Shown here piece by piece: positions 24,797 to 34,718 of a stretch of 64,000 bases of DNA. Every line of letters starts with the position of its first letter. Positions within the stretch are counted from its first letter, which is position 1. The notes under the pieces are model-generated. The model saw nothing but the letters and a program-made list of their open reading frames with translations, had not been told where the DNA came from and did no database searches. Where the stretch lies: the NCBI GenBank assembly GCA_963702495.1, contig CAVPDA010000012.1, positions 61,733 to 125,732 of the forward strand. The letters run 5' to 3'. The position numbers were made by a program, and so were the translations under genes. This DNA is from CAVPDA01 sp963702495 (GTDB taxonomy: Bacteria > Pseudomonadota > Gammaproteobacteria > Burkholderiales > Rhodocyclaceae).

Positions 24797-26698
24797 CTAG
24801 TGCGCTGTCGCCTTCGCCGCCAGGATACCGGTGTTCTGGCGCACGTAGAGTTCGTCCCACATGTCTTCGGCGCGCTTGTCGCGATAGAGCAGCGAGCCGA
24901 GAAACACCGCCAGGAAGCCGAGCGGGATGGAGATGAGGCCCGGGTTCTTCAACGGGAACAGCGGCTCCTCCAGACCCATCATGGACGTGTTCGTGTCCTT
25001 GAACTTCTCCAGGTCGCCTTTGGCCTTGGCAACCGCCTTGTCCAGTGCCCCCGCATCCTTCTTCGCCTTCTCGGCGACCGCGGCATCGGCGCTGGCAAGA
25101 CTGGGTTCCAGCTTCGCTCGCTTCGCCGCCTCGCCGTCCAGGACTTTCTGCGCCGCGGCCTTGACGGCCTTGGGATAGGTCATGTTGGGCGAAACCAGCA
25201 CCAGGGCGATGGCGGAGATGGTGCCGATGATCATCCCGGCCATGATGCCGCCGGTGTTGCACTTCTTCCAGTAAAGCGTCAGCAGCACGCAGGGGAAGTT
25301 GGCGGAGGAGGCCACGGCAAAGGCCAGGGCCACCAGGTGCGCCACGTTCTGGCCTTTGGCGGCAATGCCGATGGCGATTGCCATGGCACCGACGATCACG
25401 GTGGCGATGCGCGCCGCCTTGACCTGCTCGTCCGAGGTCACGTGCTCCTGCCGGATCACGCCGACGTAGAGGTCGTGCGCCATGGCGGACGCCGCTGCCA
25501 ACACCAGACCGGCGACCACGGCCACGATGGTGGCAAAGGCGACCGCCGCGACAAAGGCCAGCATGAAGTTGCCGAGCAGCGTATCGCCGCCGCCGCCGAG
25601 GGCTTGCGCCAGCAGCGGGGCTGCCATGTTGCCGCCGGGGTCCACGCCCATGATGGTGGGCGCTCCCACTTTCATCGCGGCGCCCATGCCGAGGAACAGC
25701 GTCAGGACGTAGAAACCGCCGATGATGGCCATGGCCCAGATCACGGACTTGCGGGCTTCCTGGGCCGTCGGCACGGTGAAGAAGCGCATCAGGATGTGGG
25801 GCAGACCGGCGGTGCCGAAAACCAGGGCCATGCCCAGGGAGATCTGGTCGATGGGCGCCTTGAACAGCAGGCCCGGCTCGAGGAAGATCCGGCCGAGTTC
25901 GGTGGGCGACAAATTCGCCGCCTTGTCGCCGAGGATCTGGGCGACACGCGCCTGGACCTTGGGATCGTTGATGACGTTGTTGAGGAAGTCGCCGAAAAAG
26001 CCGTACTGGCTCCACACCAGGATCACCAGCACGATCGAGGCGGTCACCAGCAGCACCGCCTTGATGATCTGCACCCAGGTCGTCGCCACCATGCCGCCGA
26101 ACAGCACGTAGGCCAGCATCAGGATACCCACGGCGATCACCGAGACTTCGTAATCGATACCGATCAGGGTCTTCACCAGCACCCCGCCGCCCACCATCTG
26201 GGCGGTCAGATAGAAGGTGGATACGGTAATCACCGAGATGGCGCCAACGATGCGGACCTTTTTCGGGTCGTTGCGGTAGGCCAGGATATCCGCCAGGGTG
26301 TACTTGCCGATGTTGCGGCAGGGTTCGGCGATCACCAGCAGCACCGTGATGTAGGCGACCAGCCAGCCGACCGAATACATGAAGCCGTCGTAGCCCCAGA
26401 TCGAGATCAGACCGGCGATACCGAGGAAAGACGCCGCGGACAGATAGTCACCGGCGATCGCCCAGCCGTTCTGCAGACCGGACACGCCGCCGCCGGCGGT
26501 GTAGAAATCGGACGCCGACTTGACGCGCTTGGCCGCGACGTAGGTGACCCACATAGTGACGCCGATGATCGCCGCAAATACGCTGAACGACACCCACTTC
26601 CACTTGTCGGCGACCGCCCCCTGGGCCAATACCGGCATCGAGATCACCGGCAGCACCAGGGCCATCGCGGCGAGGATGAGTTTATTGCGCATGTTCAT
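24797..26698 (-). CDS. actP: cation/acetate symporter ActP, long form
   Basis: 633 residues against about 550 in E. coli ActP. An N-terminal signal-like helix is followed by sodium:solute symporter helices with SASDFYTAGGGVSGLQNGWAIAGDY-type sequence (split here: SASDFYTAGGGVSG then NGWAIAGDYLSAASFLG), which forms the sodium site region. The extra length is a charged Ala/Lys/Glu-rich stretch at about residues 503-575 between the last two helices, predicted coiled coil. Role: uptake of acetate and short monocarboxylates. It lies 3 bases after the DUF485 gene, the standard operon partner, and downstream of a TctDE-like two-component system. Confidence 0.93.
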   Translation of the reverse strand: MNMRNKLILAAMALVLPVISMPVLAQGAVADKWKWVSFSVFAAIIGVTMWVTYVAAKRVKSASDFYTAGGGVSGLQNGWAIAGDYLSAASFLGIAGLISIWGYDGFMYSVGWLVAYITVLLVIAEPCRNIGKYTLADILAYRNDPKKVRIVGAISVITVSTFYLTAQMVGGGVLVKTLIGIDYEVSVIAVGILMLAYVLFGGMVATTWVQIIKAVLLVTASIVLVILVWSQYGFFGDFLNNVINDPKVQARVAQILGDKAANLSPTELGRIFLEPGLLFKAPIDQISLGMALVFGTAGLPHILMRFFTVPTAQEARKSVIWAMAIIGGFYVLTLFLGMGAAMKVGAPTIMGVDPGGNMAAPLLAQALGGGGDTLLGNFMLAFVAAVAFATIVAVVAGLVLAAASAMAHDLYVGVIRQEHVTSDEQVKAARIATVIVGAMAIAIGIAAKGQNVAHLVALAFAVASSANFPCVLLTLYWKKCNTGGIMAGMIIGTISAIALVLVSPNMTYPKAVKAAAQKVLDGEAAKRAKLEPSLASADAAVAEKAKKDAGALDKAVAKAKGDLEKFKDTNTSMMGLEEPLFPLKNPGLISIPLGFLAVFLGSLLYRDKRAEDMWDELYVRQNTGILAAKATAH

Positions 26699-26701
26699 GG
26701 C

Positions 26702-27025
26702 TTATTTCCTCCCGATCTTCTCGGCTTCGCGCACGAGTTCCTTCGCCATTTCGTCGAAGTCCTTGGCCTTCACCGAGTAGACGTAGGCGATGCCCCAGGC
26801 CACGACGAACTCCGACAGGGCGAACAGGATGCCGAAATTCACCGGGCCGAAGATCTGCTTCCGGAACAGGTCGGTGAAATAGGCCGCGCCGATCGGCAGC
26901 AGGAAGTAGTAGACGATCGAGAAGATCATCAGCCCCATCAGGAACGCCAGTTTCTTGGCGTGAAGGCGCTGAAATCTTGGGTCGGCGTCGATCGCCGCCC
27001 AATTTAACTGGGATGCTTGAGCCAT
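26702..27025 (-). CDS. DUF485 inner-membrane protein (YjcH family), actP partner
   Basis: 107 residues, start at ATG 27025 behind a strong GGAGGAGAG ribosome site. Shows the DUF485 beginning DPRFQRLHAKKLAFLMGLMI and two membrane helices (about 29-52 and 65-90). Members always accompany actP; a role in transporter assembly or control is assumed but not proven. The stop is 3 bases from the actP start. Confidence 0.92.
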   Translation of the reverse strand: MAQASQLNWAAIDADPRFQRLHAKKLAFLMGLMIFSIVYYFLLPIGAAYFTDLFRKQIFGPVNFGILFALSEFVVAWGIAYVYSVKAKDFDEMAKELVREAEKIGRK

Positions 27026-27272
27026 CTCTCCTCCGTGGTGATGAATATCGGACCGGACGCAGGTGCGCCGGATCGGGGTCGAACTCTAACAACGCAAACT
27101 GACTCGCTTCTTACAACCGCCTGAACGCCTCCTCTTCTGAATAACAAATTATTGCATTATTAGCACGAAGCCCGTGACGAGGATCGACAAGCCGGTCTCG
27201 TCCGTAGCGGCTGCGGGCGCCCGCTGCCGGCGCGCCGCCCTGCCCACCAATTCAAGGGGAGGTCGAGGGATC
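27026..27272 (-). promoter_or_regulatory. control region of the DUF485-actP operon
   Basis: 247 bases without a gene. An A/T-rich block at 27138-27165 containing the inverted repeat AATAA-CAAA-TTATT (27140-27153) stands out in otherwise high-GC sequence and lies about 115-140 bases upstream of the start, where an activator or IHF could bind. No clear sigma-70 or sigma-54 promoter could be assigned. Confidence 0.35.
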
Positions 27273-28772
27273 TCAACCCGCCTCTCCCTCGGCCCGCGGT
27301 GCCGGCAACACCTCCCGGGGCTGGGCGGGAGCCGCAGCGGTGCCGCCGCCGCCGCGGCGCGGAAAGAATACCTGGGCCAGCGTCCCCTGACCCCTGGGAT
27401 TGGGCTTCAGCAGGACATTGGCACGGTGCAGCTCGGCGATTTCGCGCACGATGGACAAGCCGAGTCCGCTCCCCTGCGCCCCGCTGCCCAGCGAGCGGAA
27501 GAAGCGCTCGAATACCAGTTCCCGTTCGTCTTCGGCGATGCCGATGCCGGTATCCTCGACCTCGACGATGGCGAAATCGCCGGCGCGGGTGCGCGCGGTC
27601 ACCTTGCCGCCGTCCGGCGTGTACTTGATGGCGTTGTCGATCAGATTCGTGATCAGTTCCCGCAGTTGCAGGGCATTGCCGTCGATCATCAGCGGCCAGC
27701 CGGTCAGTTCGAGGCCGAAATCGATGCGCTTGGCGAGCGCCTGCGGCACCAGATCCCGCGACACGTCGCGCAGCACCAGTTCCAGGTTCACCGGCTCCAC
27801 CTTGTGCAGCTTCTCGAAGCTGGCCTCGGCTCGCGCCAGTGCGAGAAGCTGATTGATCAGGTGGGCGGTGCGATCGGCGCTATCCGAGATCTGCTGCAGC
27901 GAGCGGTGAATCTGCTCCGGATCGGTCTCGTTCAAGGCAAGATCGGTCTGCATCTTCAGACCGGTGAGCGGCGTGCGCATCTGGTGCGCCGCGTCGGCGA
28001 TGAAGCGCTGCTGCGCCTGCAGGTTCTGCTCCAGGCGCGCCATCATGTCGTTGAACGCGACGATCAACGGCAGCACTTCCTCCGGCATGCCGCGCGTGTT
28101 GATGGGCGCCAGGTCGCCTGGGCGACGGCGCTCGATGAGGCGTTGCAGGCGATAGAGGGGCTTGATCCCGCGGCCGAGACCGAGATAGACCAGAATCACC
28201 GCCAGCGGGATGATGGCGAACTGGGGCAGGAGCACGCCGGAGATGATGCGGCTGGCAAGGCTGGATCGCTTGTTCTTGGTTTCCGCCACCTGCACCAGGA
28301 TCAGCGGCGCGCCCGTGCCCTTGCCGACCCGCACGAACTGATAGGCGACGCGGACTTCCTCGTTGTTGATCTCGTCGTCGCGAAAATAGACGATGTCCGG
28401 TTGCGCGTCCCCCGTCACGACAGGCGGCCGCAACTCGGCATCTCCCGCCGCCAGTTCGCCATCGAAACCGCGCACCTGGTAGTAGACGGCGTCCTCCTCG
28501 TCGTGACGCAGCATCTCGCGCGCCGGGCCGGGCAGATTGAGCGTGGTCTTGTCGTCGGCGACCTTCACCAGCCGGGCAATGGTGCGCGTGTTCTGCGCCA
28601 GGAACTGATCGTGGGGCTGGTCCGCAATATTGTTCGCAATGTGATAGATGACGGCGATGCTGATCGGCCACAGGAACAGCAACGGAGCCAGCATCCAGTC
28701 GAGGATCTCCCCGAACAGGGAGTTGAACTGGCTGGGGTCGGCTGGTTCAGTGCGCGTTTTCGGCGCCGGCAT
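27273..28772 (-). CDS. TctE-like sensor histidine kinase
   Basis: 499 residues from ATG 28772. Two membrane helices (about residues 30-50 and 175-200) flank a periplasmic 2CSK_N-type sensing domain; an HAMP linker leads to the H-box FIADAAHQMRTPLTGL (His about residue 247), the N-box LITNLIDNAIKYTPDGG and G-boxes VEDTGIGIAEDE and GSGLGLSIVREI. Overlaps the response-regulator gene by 26 bases. Located directly upstream of the acetate symporter operon on the same strand, which it probably controls; TctDE-type systems sense carboxylates. Confidence 0.88.
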   Translation of the reverse strand: MPAPKTRTEPADPSQFNSLFGEILDWMLAPLLFLWPISIAVIYHIANNIADQPHDQFLAQNTRTIARLVKVADDKTTLNLPGPAREMLRHDEEDAVYYQVRGFDGELAAGDAELRPPVVTGDAQPDIVYFRDDEINNEEVRVAYQFVRVGKGTGAPLILVQVAETKNKRSSLASRIISGVLLPQFAIIPLAVILVYLGLGRGIKPLYRLQRLIERRRPGDLAPINTRGMPEEVLPLIVAFNDMMARLEQNLQAQQRFIADAAHQMRTPLTGLKMQTDLALNETDPEQIHRSLQQISDSADRTAHLINQLLALARAEASFEKLHKVEPVNLELVLRDVSRDLVPQALAKRIDFGLELTGWPLMIDGNALQLRELITNLIDNAIKYTPDGGKVTARTRAGDFAIVEVEDTGIGIAEDERELVFERFFRSLGSGAQGSGLGLSIVREIAELHRANVLLKPNPRGQGTLAQVFFPRRGGGGTAAAPAQPREVLPAPRAEGEAG

Positions 28773-29433
28773 CGGCCTTTTCCAGGCAGTAGCCAAGCCC
28801 GCGCACGGTCATGATCCTGACCCCGGAGGGATCGAGTTTTCGGCGCAGCCGATGGATATAGACCTCGATGGCGTTGCTGCTGACCTCTTCCCCCCAACTG
28901 CACAGACAATCGATCAACTGCTCCTTGCTCACGAGACGGCCTGCGCGCAGCAGAAGGACCTCCAGCAGACCGACTTCGCGCGCCGACAGGTCCACCACCT
29001 GGTCGTGGATGCGGGCCAGGCGGTCGGCCTGATCGTAGGACAGAGCACCGAATTCGATGCGCGTCGGGTTGCCGGTGCCGCGCCGCGTCAGCGCCCGCAC
29101 CCGTGCCTCCAGTTCCGGCAGGGCGAAGGGTTTGCACATGTAGTCGTCGGCGCCGGCGTCCAGGCCGCGCACGCGGTCTTCCACCGCATCCTGGGCCGTC
29201 AGAATCAGCACCGGCACGGTGTTCTTGCGGCAGCGCAGGCGCTTCAGCACCTCGATCCCGGTGAGCCGCGGCAGGCCAAGGTCGAGGATTACCAGGTCGA
29301 AGGATTGCCCGACGAGGGCGGTGTCGGCTTCCGTGCCGTTGCTGACGCGGTCAACGGCGAAGCCAGATTTGCGCAGCCCCCGAGCAAGGCCGTCGGCAAT
29401 TACCGGATCGTCTTCAGCCAGCAGTATGCGCAT
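28747..29433 (-). CDS. OmpR-family response regulator (TctD-like)
   Basis: 228 residues. The receiver begins MRILLAEDDPVIADGLARGL with acceptor Asp in LVILDLGLPRLTG (about residue 51) and the lysine in MCKPFALPEL. A winged-helix DNA-binding domain follows (DLSAREVGLLEVLLLRAGRL, NAIEVYIHRLRRKLDP). ATG 29433 is chosen because it directly begins the fold; an upstream TTG-type start is possible. Forms an operon with the kinase and likely activates actP. Confidence 0.9.
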   Translation of the reverse strand: MRILLAEDDPVIADGLARGLRKSGFAVDRVSNGTEADTALVGQSFDLVILDLGLPRLTGIEVLKRLRCRKNTVPVLILTAQDAVEDRVRGLDAGADDYMCKPFALPELEARVRALTRRGTGNPTRIEFGALSYDQADRLARIHDQVVDLSAREVGLLEVLLLRAGRLVSKEQLIDCLCSWGEEVSSNAIEVYIHRLRRKLDPSGVRIMTVRGLGYCLEKADAGAENAH

Positions 29434-29547
29434 TCGTTTCGGGGCCGTAAGTTTGTTGTAAGCCACACCCCGTAGCTTTAACCCCGCTGTTCTCCTTTAA
29501 TCGGTCTTAGGAGGGTGGGTGCCAGGGCAGTTTTCGGCGTCGTCCTC

Positions 29548-29582
29548 GGGGAGCACTCATTCCCTGCAGTGGGCTGCTCCCC
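29548..29582. repeat. inverted repeat next to the amidase remnant
   Basis: GGGGAGCA (29548-29555) and TGCTCCCC (29575-29582) form an 8-bp stem around a 19-base loop with partial inner pairing. It overlaps the end of the broken amidase gene and may be its old terminator or a dispersed element. Confidence 0.4.
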
Positions 29583-30085
29583 GCCGCCTTTTCTTGTTTC
29601 GGTTTTCTAGTCTATAGCAGCGCGCGGCGGCCTGCCAAGCGCCGCCCCTTGTCCGCTTCCTTCGCGCCGACTGCCCCCGCTTCTTCTTCGCGGCCGCTTT
29701 CTTCGGCGTCGCCGGACGCGCCACCGGCGCACCCAGCGCACCATGAGGAGAAGGCGCCGAAGACTTGCACTTGTGGCCGACGGAGGAGACGATGCGCCCG
29801 CCCTTCTGGAAGAAACGGCGGATGCTGTCCACCAGCACGCGCGCCAGCCGCGCCTGTCCCGCCTTCGACCGGATCCGTTCGGATCCGTTCGGCATGGGCC
29901 GGATTGCTGCCGAACAGCGCTTCGAGCAGGACGGCGGGCATGTCGGTGCGGCGCACGTTGTCGTCGCCGCGGCCGTTGTGCCCACCGACCAGGATGCCCC
30001 GGTCCCCGCCCAGCGGCACGTTGAACTCGCGTCCGATGGCTTCGGCATACGCGAAACGGATGAGCGCGTCGAGCCCGGTTGGCAT
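29557..30085 (-). pseudogene. truncated, frameshifted N-acetylmuramoyl-L-alanine amidase remnant
   Basis: On the minus strand one frame encodes FNVPLGGDRGILVGGHNGRG and DMPAVLLEALFGSNPAHAER, resembling the end of an Amidase_3 domain (PAVLxE..xSNP). The frame breaks at a tandem 10-bp duplication (GGATCCGTTC twice, plus strand 29871-29890). Deleting one copy restores SKAGQARLARVLVDSIRRFF followed by FFQKGGRIVSSVGHKCKSSA and a Lys/Ala-rich tail ending at 29557. The N-terminal two thirds of the enzyme is missing: the frame runs into the groL terminator upstream. So it is a decayed gene, assigned to the amidase family on motif resemblance only. Confidence 0.6.
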
Positions 30086-30114
30086 CGCCAGGGAAGCCGA
30101 ACCATGCCCGGAAA

Positions 30115-30144
30115 GACGAAACCCCGCTGGCGCGGGGTTTCGTC
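30115..30144 (-). terminator. groESL intrinsic terminator
   Basis: GACGAAACCCCGC and GCGGGGTTTCGTC are a perfect 13-bp inverted repeat around a TGGC loop, 51 bases past the groL stop. Reading on the minus strand the 3' arm ends GGGGTTTCGTCTTT. A second smaller hairpin (CCCCG/CGGGG) lies at 30154-30176 between this one and groL. Confidence 0.82.
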
Positions 30145-30195
30145 GTCACATGGCCATCCCCGTCGGCGCGGGGACGAAGCGCGCTCAGGCGCTCA

Positions 30196-31845
<1,650 letters not shown>

Positions 31846-31876
31846 CTTCTATCTCCAGAATCCGTTCCGTGGGGGT

Positions 31877-32167
31877 TCAGCCTTCGATCACGCCGATGAT
31901 GTCGTCTTCGCGCATCTGCAGGTATTCCTCGCCGTCCATCTTGAAGGCCTGGCCGGAGTACTTGCCGAACAGGACACGGTCGCCGACCTTGACTTCGAGG
32001 GGACGCAAGTTGCCCTCGTCGTTGGTCTTGCCCTTGCCCACGGCCATGATCTCGCCCTGATCGGGCTTCTCGGCTGCCGTGTCGGGGATGACGATGCCGG
32101 AGGCGGTCTTGCGCTCCTCTTCCAGACGCTTGACAATCACGCGGTCATGCAAAGGACGAATTTTCAT
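31877..32167 (-). CDS. groS: 10 kDa co-chaperonin GroES
   Basis: 96 residues: MKIRPLHDRVIVKRLEEERK, the mobile loop KTASGIVIPDTAAEKPDQGE and the C-terminal YLQMREDDIIGVIEG. Caps GroEL. First gene of groES-groEL, preceded at 98 bases by the CIRCE operator. Confidence 0.99.
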   Translation of the reverse strand: MKIRPLHDRVIVKRLEEERKTASGIVIPDTAAEKPDQGEIMAVGKGKTNDEGNLRPLEVKVGDRVLFGKYSGQAFKMDGEEYLQMREDDIIGVIEG

Positions 32168-32265
32168 AAGGTTATCTCCTCGTTGCGAAACTTCACCAAT
32201 TCGCGAGCGAAATGCCCGCCAGGAAAACCGAGTCGGTGGCCCGCCTCCGGCTGCGGCCGAAAGCG

Positions 32266-32300
32266 ATTATTAGCACTCGTTGCCAGCGAGTGCTAATAAT
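32266..32300. promoter_or_regulatory. CIRCE element (HrcA operator) of groESL
   Basis: The consensus TTAGCACTC-N9-GAGTGCTAA is exact (32270-32296) and the arms extend to 14 bp (ATTATTAGCACTCG and CGAGTGCTAATAAT) around a 7-base centre. Each arm ends in AATAAT, a near -10 hexamer, on both strands. HrcA binding here is known to repress groESL until heat shock. The site also lies 36 bases from the start of the divergent SemiSWEET gene. Confidence 0.97.
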
Positions 32301-32335
32301 AGAGGCGGGTCATCGGGAATTCAAGAGGAAGTTGC

Positions 32336-32617
32336 GTGACAACAGACGTGCTGGGTTTTCTCGCCGCCGCGCTGACCAGCGCGGCGTTCCTGCCGCAGGT
32401 GATCCGCGTCTGGCGGACGCGATCGGCAGAAGACATATCGCTGGGGATGTATGCTGCGTTCGTCTGCGGTGTCGCGTGCTGGATCGGCTACGGATTTCTC
32501 ATCGACGCCTGGCCGGTAATCATCGCCAATTCAGTCACCTTCCTTCTGGCGTCGGCAGTACTGGTACTGAAGCTGCGCTTCGACCGCGCCGCGCGAGCCG
32601 CAGCCGAAAGAGACTAA
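32336..32617 (+). CDS. SemiSWEET-family sugar transporter (PQ-loop, MtN3-like)
   Basis: 93 residues with three membrane helices: TDVLGFLAAALTSAAFLPQV (with the PQ motif), SLGMYAAFVCGVACWIGYGF and VIIANSVTFLLASAVLVLKL. This is the half-size bacterial homologue of eukaryotic SWEET channels and would work as a dimer for facilitated sugar transport. GTG start behind an AGAGGAAG ribosome site. The upstream 35 bases are the groESL CIRCE, so heat control is possible. Its stop overlaps that of the converging lipoprotein gene. Confidence 0.88.
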   Translation: MTTDVLGFLAAALTSAAFLPQVIRVWRTRSAEDISLGMYAAFVCGVACWIGYGFLIDAWPVIIANSVTFLLASAVLVLKLRFDRAARAAAERD

Positions 32618-33075
32618 TTCGCGGTGCGCGGCGGGGGTGGCGGCGGCGGATAATTGGGCGCCGGCGCCCCGGGAACCTGGTTCCCATGGGCGTACATGCA
32701 TTGCTGGTAGGCGTTGTCGTAGCGGCGCTGCACCGTGTAAGCGGTGCCGTAGCCGGTGCTCGATCCGGCAACCGTGCCGAAGACCAATCCCGTCGCAGCT
32801 CCTACGCCCGCACCGTGACTACCGTCAACCAAGGCACCGGCCGCCGCACCCACGGCCGTTCCCAGAACGGCACCGGCCACCGTGTTATCCGCCGCCGACT
32901 GGGTAGCGGAAATGCCTGTCTGCTGAACCGCGAACTGCCGGCATAGGGCATCCTCGCGCACGAAGACATCGAACGGCTTGCCCGGCGCCGGCAGCACGCG
33001 CACGCTCGGCCCGATGGGGATGGACACACAGCCGGCAAGCAGCAGGAAGGTGAAAGCAACGAATGGCTTGCCCAT
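32614..33075 (-). CDS. outer-membrane lipoprotein with glycine-zipper domain
   Basis: 153 residues. Lipoprotein signal with lipobox LLLAGC (acylated Cys about residue 16, GKPFVAFTFLLLAGCVSIPI). A glycine-zipper segment (AVLGTAVGAAAGALVDGSHG, GVGAATGLVFGTVAGSSTG) sits about residues 67-107, followed by YGTAYTVQRRYDNAYQQCM, a motif shared with many envelope glycine-zipper lipoproteins, and a proline-rich end. Position of ATG 33075 is set by an AGGAAAG ribosome site. It is probably co-transcribed with the Tyr-rich protein gene 11 bases upstream. Confidence 0.75.
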   Translation of the reverse strand: MGKPFVAFTFLLLAGCVSIPIGPSVRVLPAPGKPFDVFVREDALCRQFAVQQTGISATQSAADNTVAGAVLGTAVGAAAGALVDGSHGAGVGAATGLVFGTVAGSSTGYGTAYTVQRRYDNAYQQCMYAHGNQVPGAPAPNYPPPPPPPRTAN

Positions 33076-33086
33076 GATCTTTCCTC

Positions 33087-33548
33087 CTATTTCGACTTGC
33101 CCGATGGTGCCGGCTCCGGCGGGGTCGCCGGAACGCTCTCCCACCCGCCGGGACATTCGGAAACGTAGGGGTAATAGGTCTTCGCTTCGCGGCAGTAGTA
33201 CCAGGTCGCGCTCGGCGGCTGCGCCGTCGCGGAAGACGAATAGTCGGGCAGGGGATCGTACACGGCCGGCGGGTAGGCGTAGTAGGGATAGCCATAGTAC
33301 GGGTAGCCGTAAAGCGGATAGCCGTAGTACGGATAACCGAAGGGATACCAGAGCGAACCGAAGACGATGCTCGACCCCGCATAGTAGCGGCCGCGGGGCG
33401 CGTAATAATGCCGATGCCCCACCGCAGCGCCCGTGTACCCGCGAGCTCCGTGGACTCGGACCGCTCCCCGATCCGCGAGCGCAGTCGAAGCCGGAACGAG
33501 CCAGGACAGCAAGGCCACGGCACCGAGCGACAGAACAGATGCTTTCAT
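33087..33548 (-). CDS. secreted Tyr/Pro-rich repeat protein of unknown function
   Basis: 153 residues. Clear signal peptide (KASVLSLGAVALLSWLVPAS, cleavage after ALA near residue 26). The mature N-terminus is Arg/Gly/His-rich; residues about 64-95 are a low-complexity run of YGYPYYGYP-type repeats; the C-terminus has two cysteines (WYYCREAKTYYPYVSECPGG). The layout resembles small beta-proteobacterial Tyr-rich envelope proteins with a C-terminal Cys pair. No function assigned. Base composition of the repeat is lower in GC than its surroundings. Confidence 0.7.
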   Translation of the reverse strand: MKASVLSLGAVALLSWLVPASTALADRGAVRVHGARGYTGAAVGHRHYYAPRGRYYAGSSIVFGSLWYPFGYPYYGYPLYGYPYYGYPYYAYPPAVYDPLPDYSSSATAQPPSATWYYCREAKTYYPYVSECPGGWESVPATPPEPAPSGKSK

Positions 33549-33698
33549 GTTGAACCTCGATTCAACCCAGAAGAACAACGAATATCTGACCGCCACGCTA
33601 TGCCTAAGTTGCCCTCCCTGCAATGGGATCGATCAAGGTCGGCGCCGATCCGGGACGCCCGGGCGACACGGTGATTCCAGTCCGCTGCGGCCGTCCCT

Positions 33699-34616
33699 TC
33701 ACACTGCGGCCAGAGGCTCGACAGAGTACGTCACCGCCAGCGTATGCTGCGCGCCCGGCGCCACCGTGACCACGTTGTCGGCGGCGTTGCCGCTCTCGAC
33801 GCAGACCATTCCGAGATACCCCTCCGGCCCGAAATCGCCCATCTTTTCCGCCTTGGCCGCCCACGGGTTCCACACCACCGTCGAGCGGCTGCCTTCCTTG
33901 CGGATGCGGATCCGTCGCTGCAGTCCGGCGTCCTCGATCACGCAATCGGCAATCGTATCCAGATACACCCGATCCACCTCGCTGCCGATGACGATGGCGC
34001 CCTCCTGAATCCTGCGCCGGCCGCCCTCCACCTTGTCCAAATAGGCGCAGCCTTCCAGGCCGTGAATCGGCGCCCGGCGGATGTCGCCCACAGCGAAATA
34101 GGTGTGCAGCGCCTCACCGATCTGGAACGTGATATCGCCCTGGTTGGCGGTGATCAGATCGATCCGCAACTCACGCCCGACGCTGATGACGCTGCGCAGA
34201 CTCGAGGCGTGGGGCCATTGCGAGTGGCTTGCCTCGCTCTGCTGCAACGCGAGGGTCAGCCGGGTGGCGCCGTCGGGCAGCGCCTGGGCAGCTTCCACTG
34301 CCCACGGCACGGTGCGGGCGAAACCGTGGCCCGGAAAGCCCGCCTCCTGATGGTGCGGCCCGAACCACGGCCAGCACACCGGCACCCCGCCGCGAATCGA
34401 CTTCCCCGGCGCAAACTTGGCGTAACCGCTCAACCACAAGACCGGCTTCTGTCCCAGCGGCTGCCAAGTCATGACGTGCCCCCCGCTCAGGGAAACCATC
34501 GCTTCCCCTTGCGCATTGGCGATCCGGGCGACGGTCAGGCCACCGGGTCCCTCGACGAAGTCGAGCTGGCCAGCGACGGCGAAGCGGCTGTTGAGTGCGG
34601 CGACGGAATCCGACAT
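33699..34616 (-). CDS. D-hexose-6-phosphate mutarotase (YeaD family)
   Basis: 305 residues from ATG 34616. Aldose-epimerase fold: VSLSGGHVMTWQP, the active-site region PWFGPHHQEAGFPGHGFART (about residues 92-111, carrying catalytic His), and VVWNPWAAKAEKMGDFG, VCVESGNAADNVVTV near the C-terminus. Interconverts anomers of glucose-6-phosphate. A perfect TATAAT (minus strand, 34661-34666) lies 45 bases upstream. Adjacent and divergent to the HAD gene. Confidence 0.9.
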   Translation of the reverse strand: MSDSVAALNSRFAVAGQLDFVEGPGGLTVARIANAQGEAMVSLSGGHVMTWQPLGQKPVLWLSGYAKFAPGKSIRGGVPVCWPWFGPHHQEAGFPGHGFARTVPWAVEAAQALPDGATRLTLALQQSEASHSQWPHASSLRSVISVGRELRIDLITANQGDITFQIGEALHTYFAVGDIRRAPIHGLEGCAYLDKVEGGRRRIQEGAIVIGSEVDRVYLDTIADCVIEDAGLQRRIRIRKEGSRSTVVWNPWAAKAEKMGDFGPEGYLGMVCVESGNAADNVVTVAPGAQHTLAVTYSVEPLAAV

Positions 34617-34718
34617 GGTGTGCTCCCGGGGAAGGTTCTTTGCTGGATAATCGGCCGCCATTATAGGACCAGCGCGTCCCGCAACCTCGGCCTGGAGGAT
34701 TCCATCTCACCGCAGCTC

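Noticed and set aside
24745..24936. Short frames in the actP downstream region
   Set aside because: They overlap the intrinsic terminator and antisense actP sequence, with no start signal.
24764..27007. A 747-residue plus-strand frame opposite the acetate symporter operon
   Set aside because: Antisense shadow of actP and DUF485; composition is the typical reverse of membrane-helix codons with no recognisable domain.
32281..32616. Possible tRNA-like hairpins near the CIRCE
   Set aside because: The only strong symmetry is the CIRCE dyad; no cloverleaf with conserved T-loop could be drawn, and none was found elsewhere in the window.
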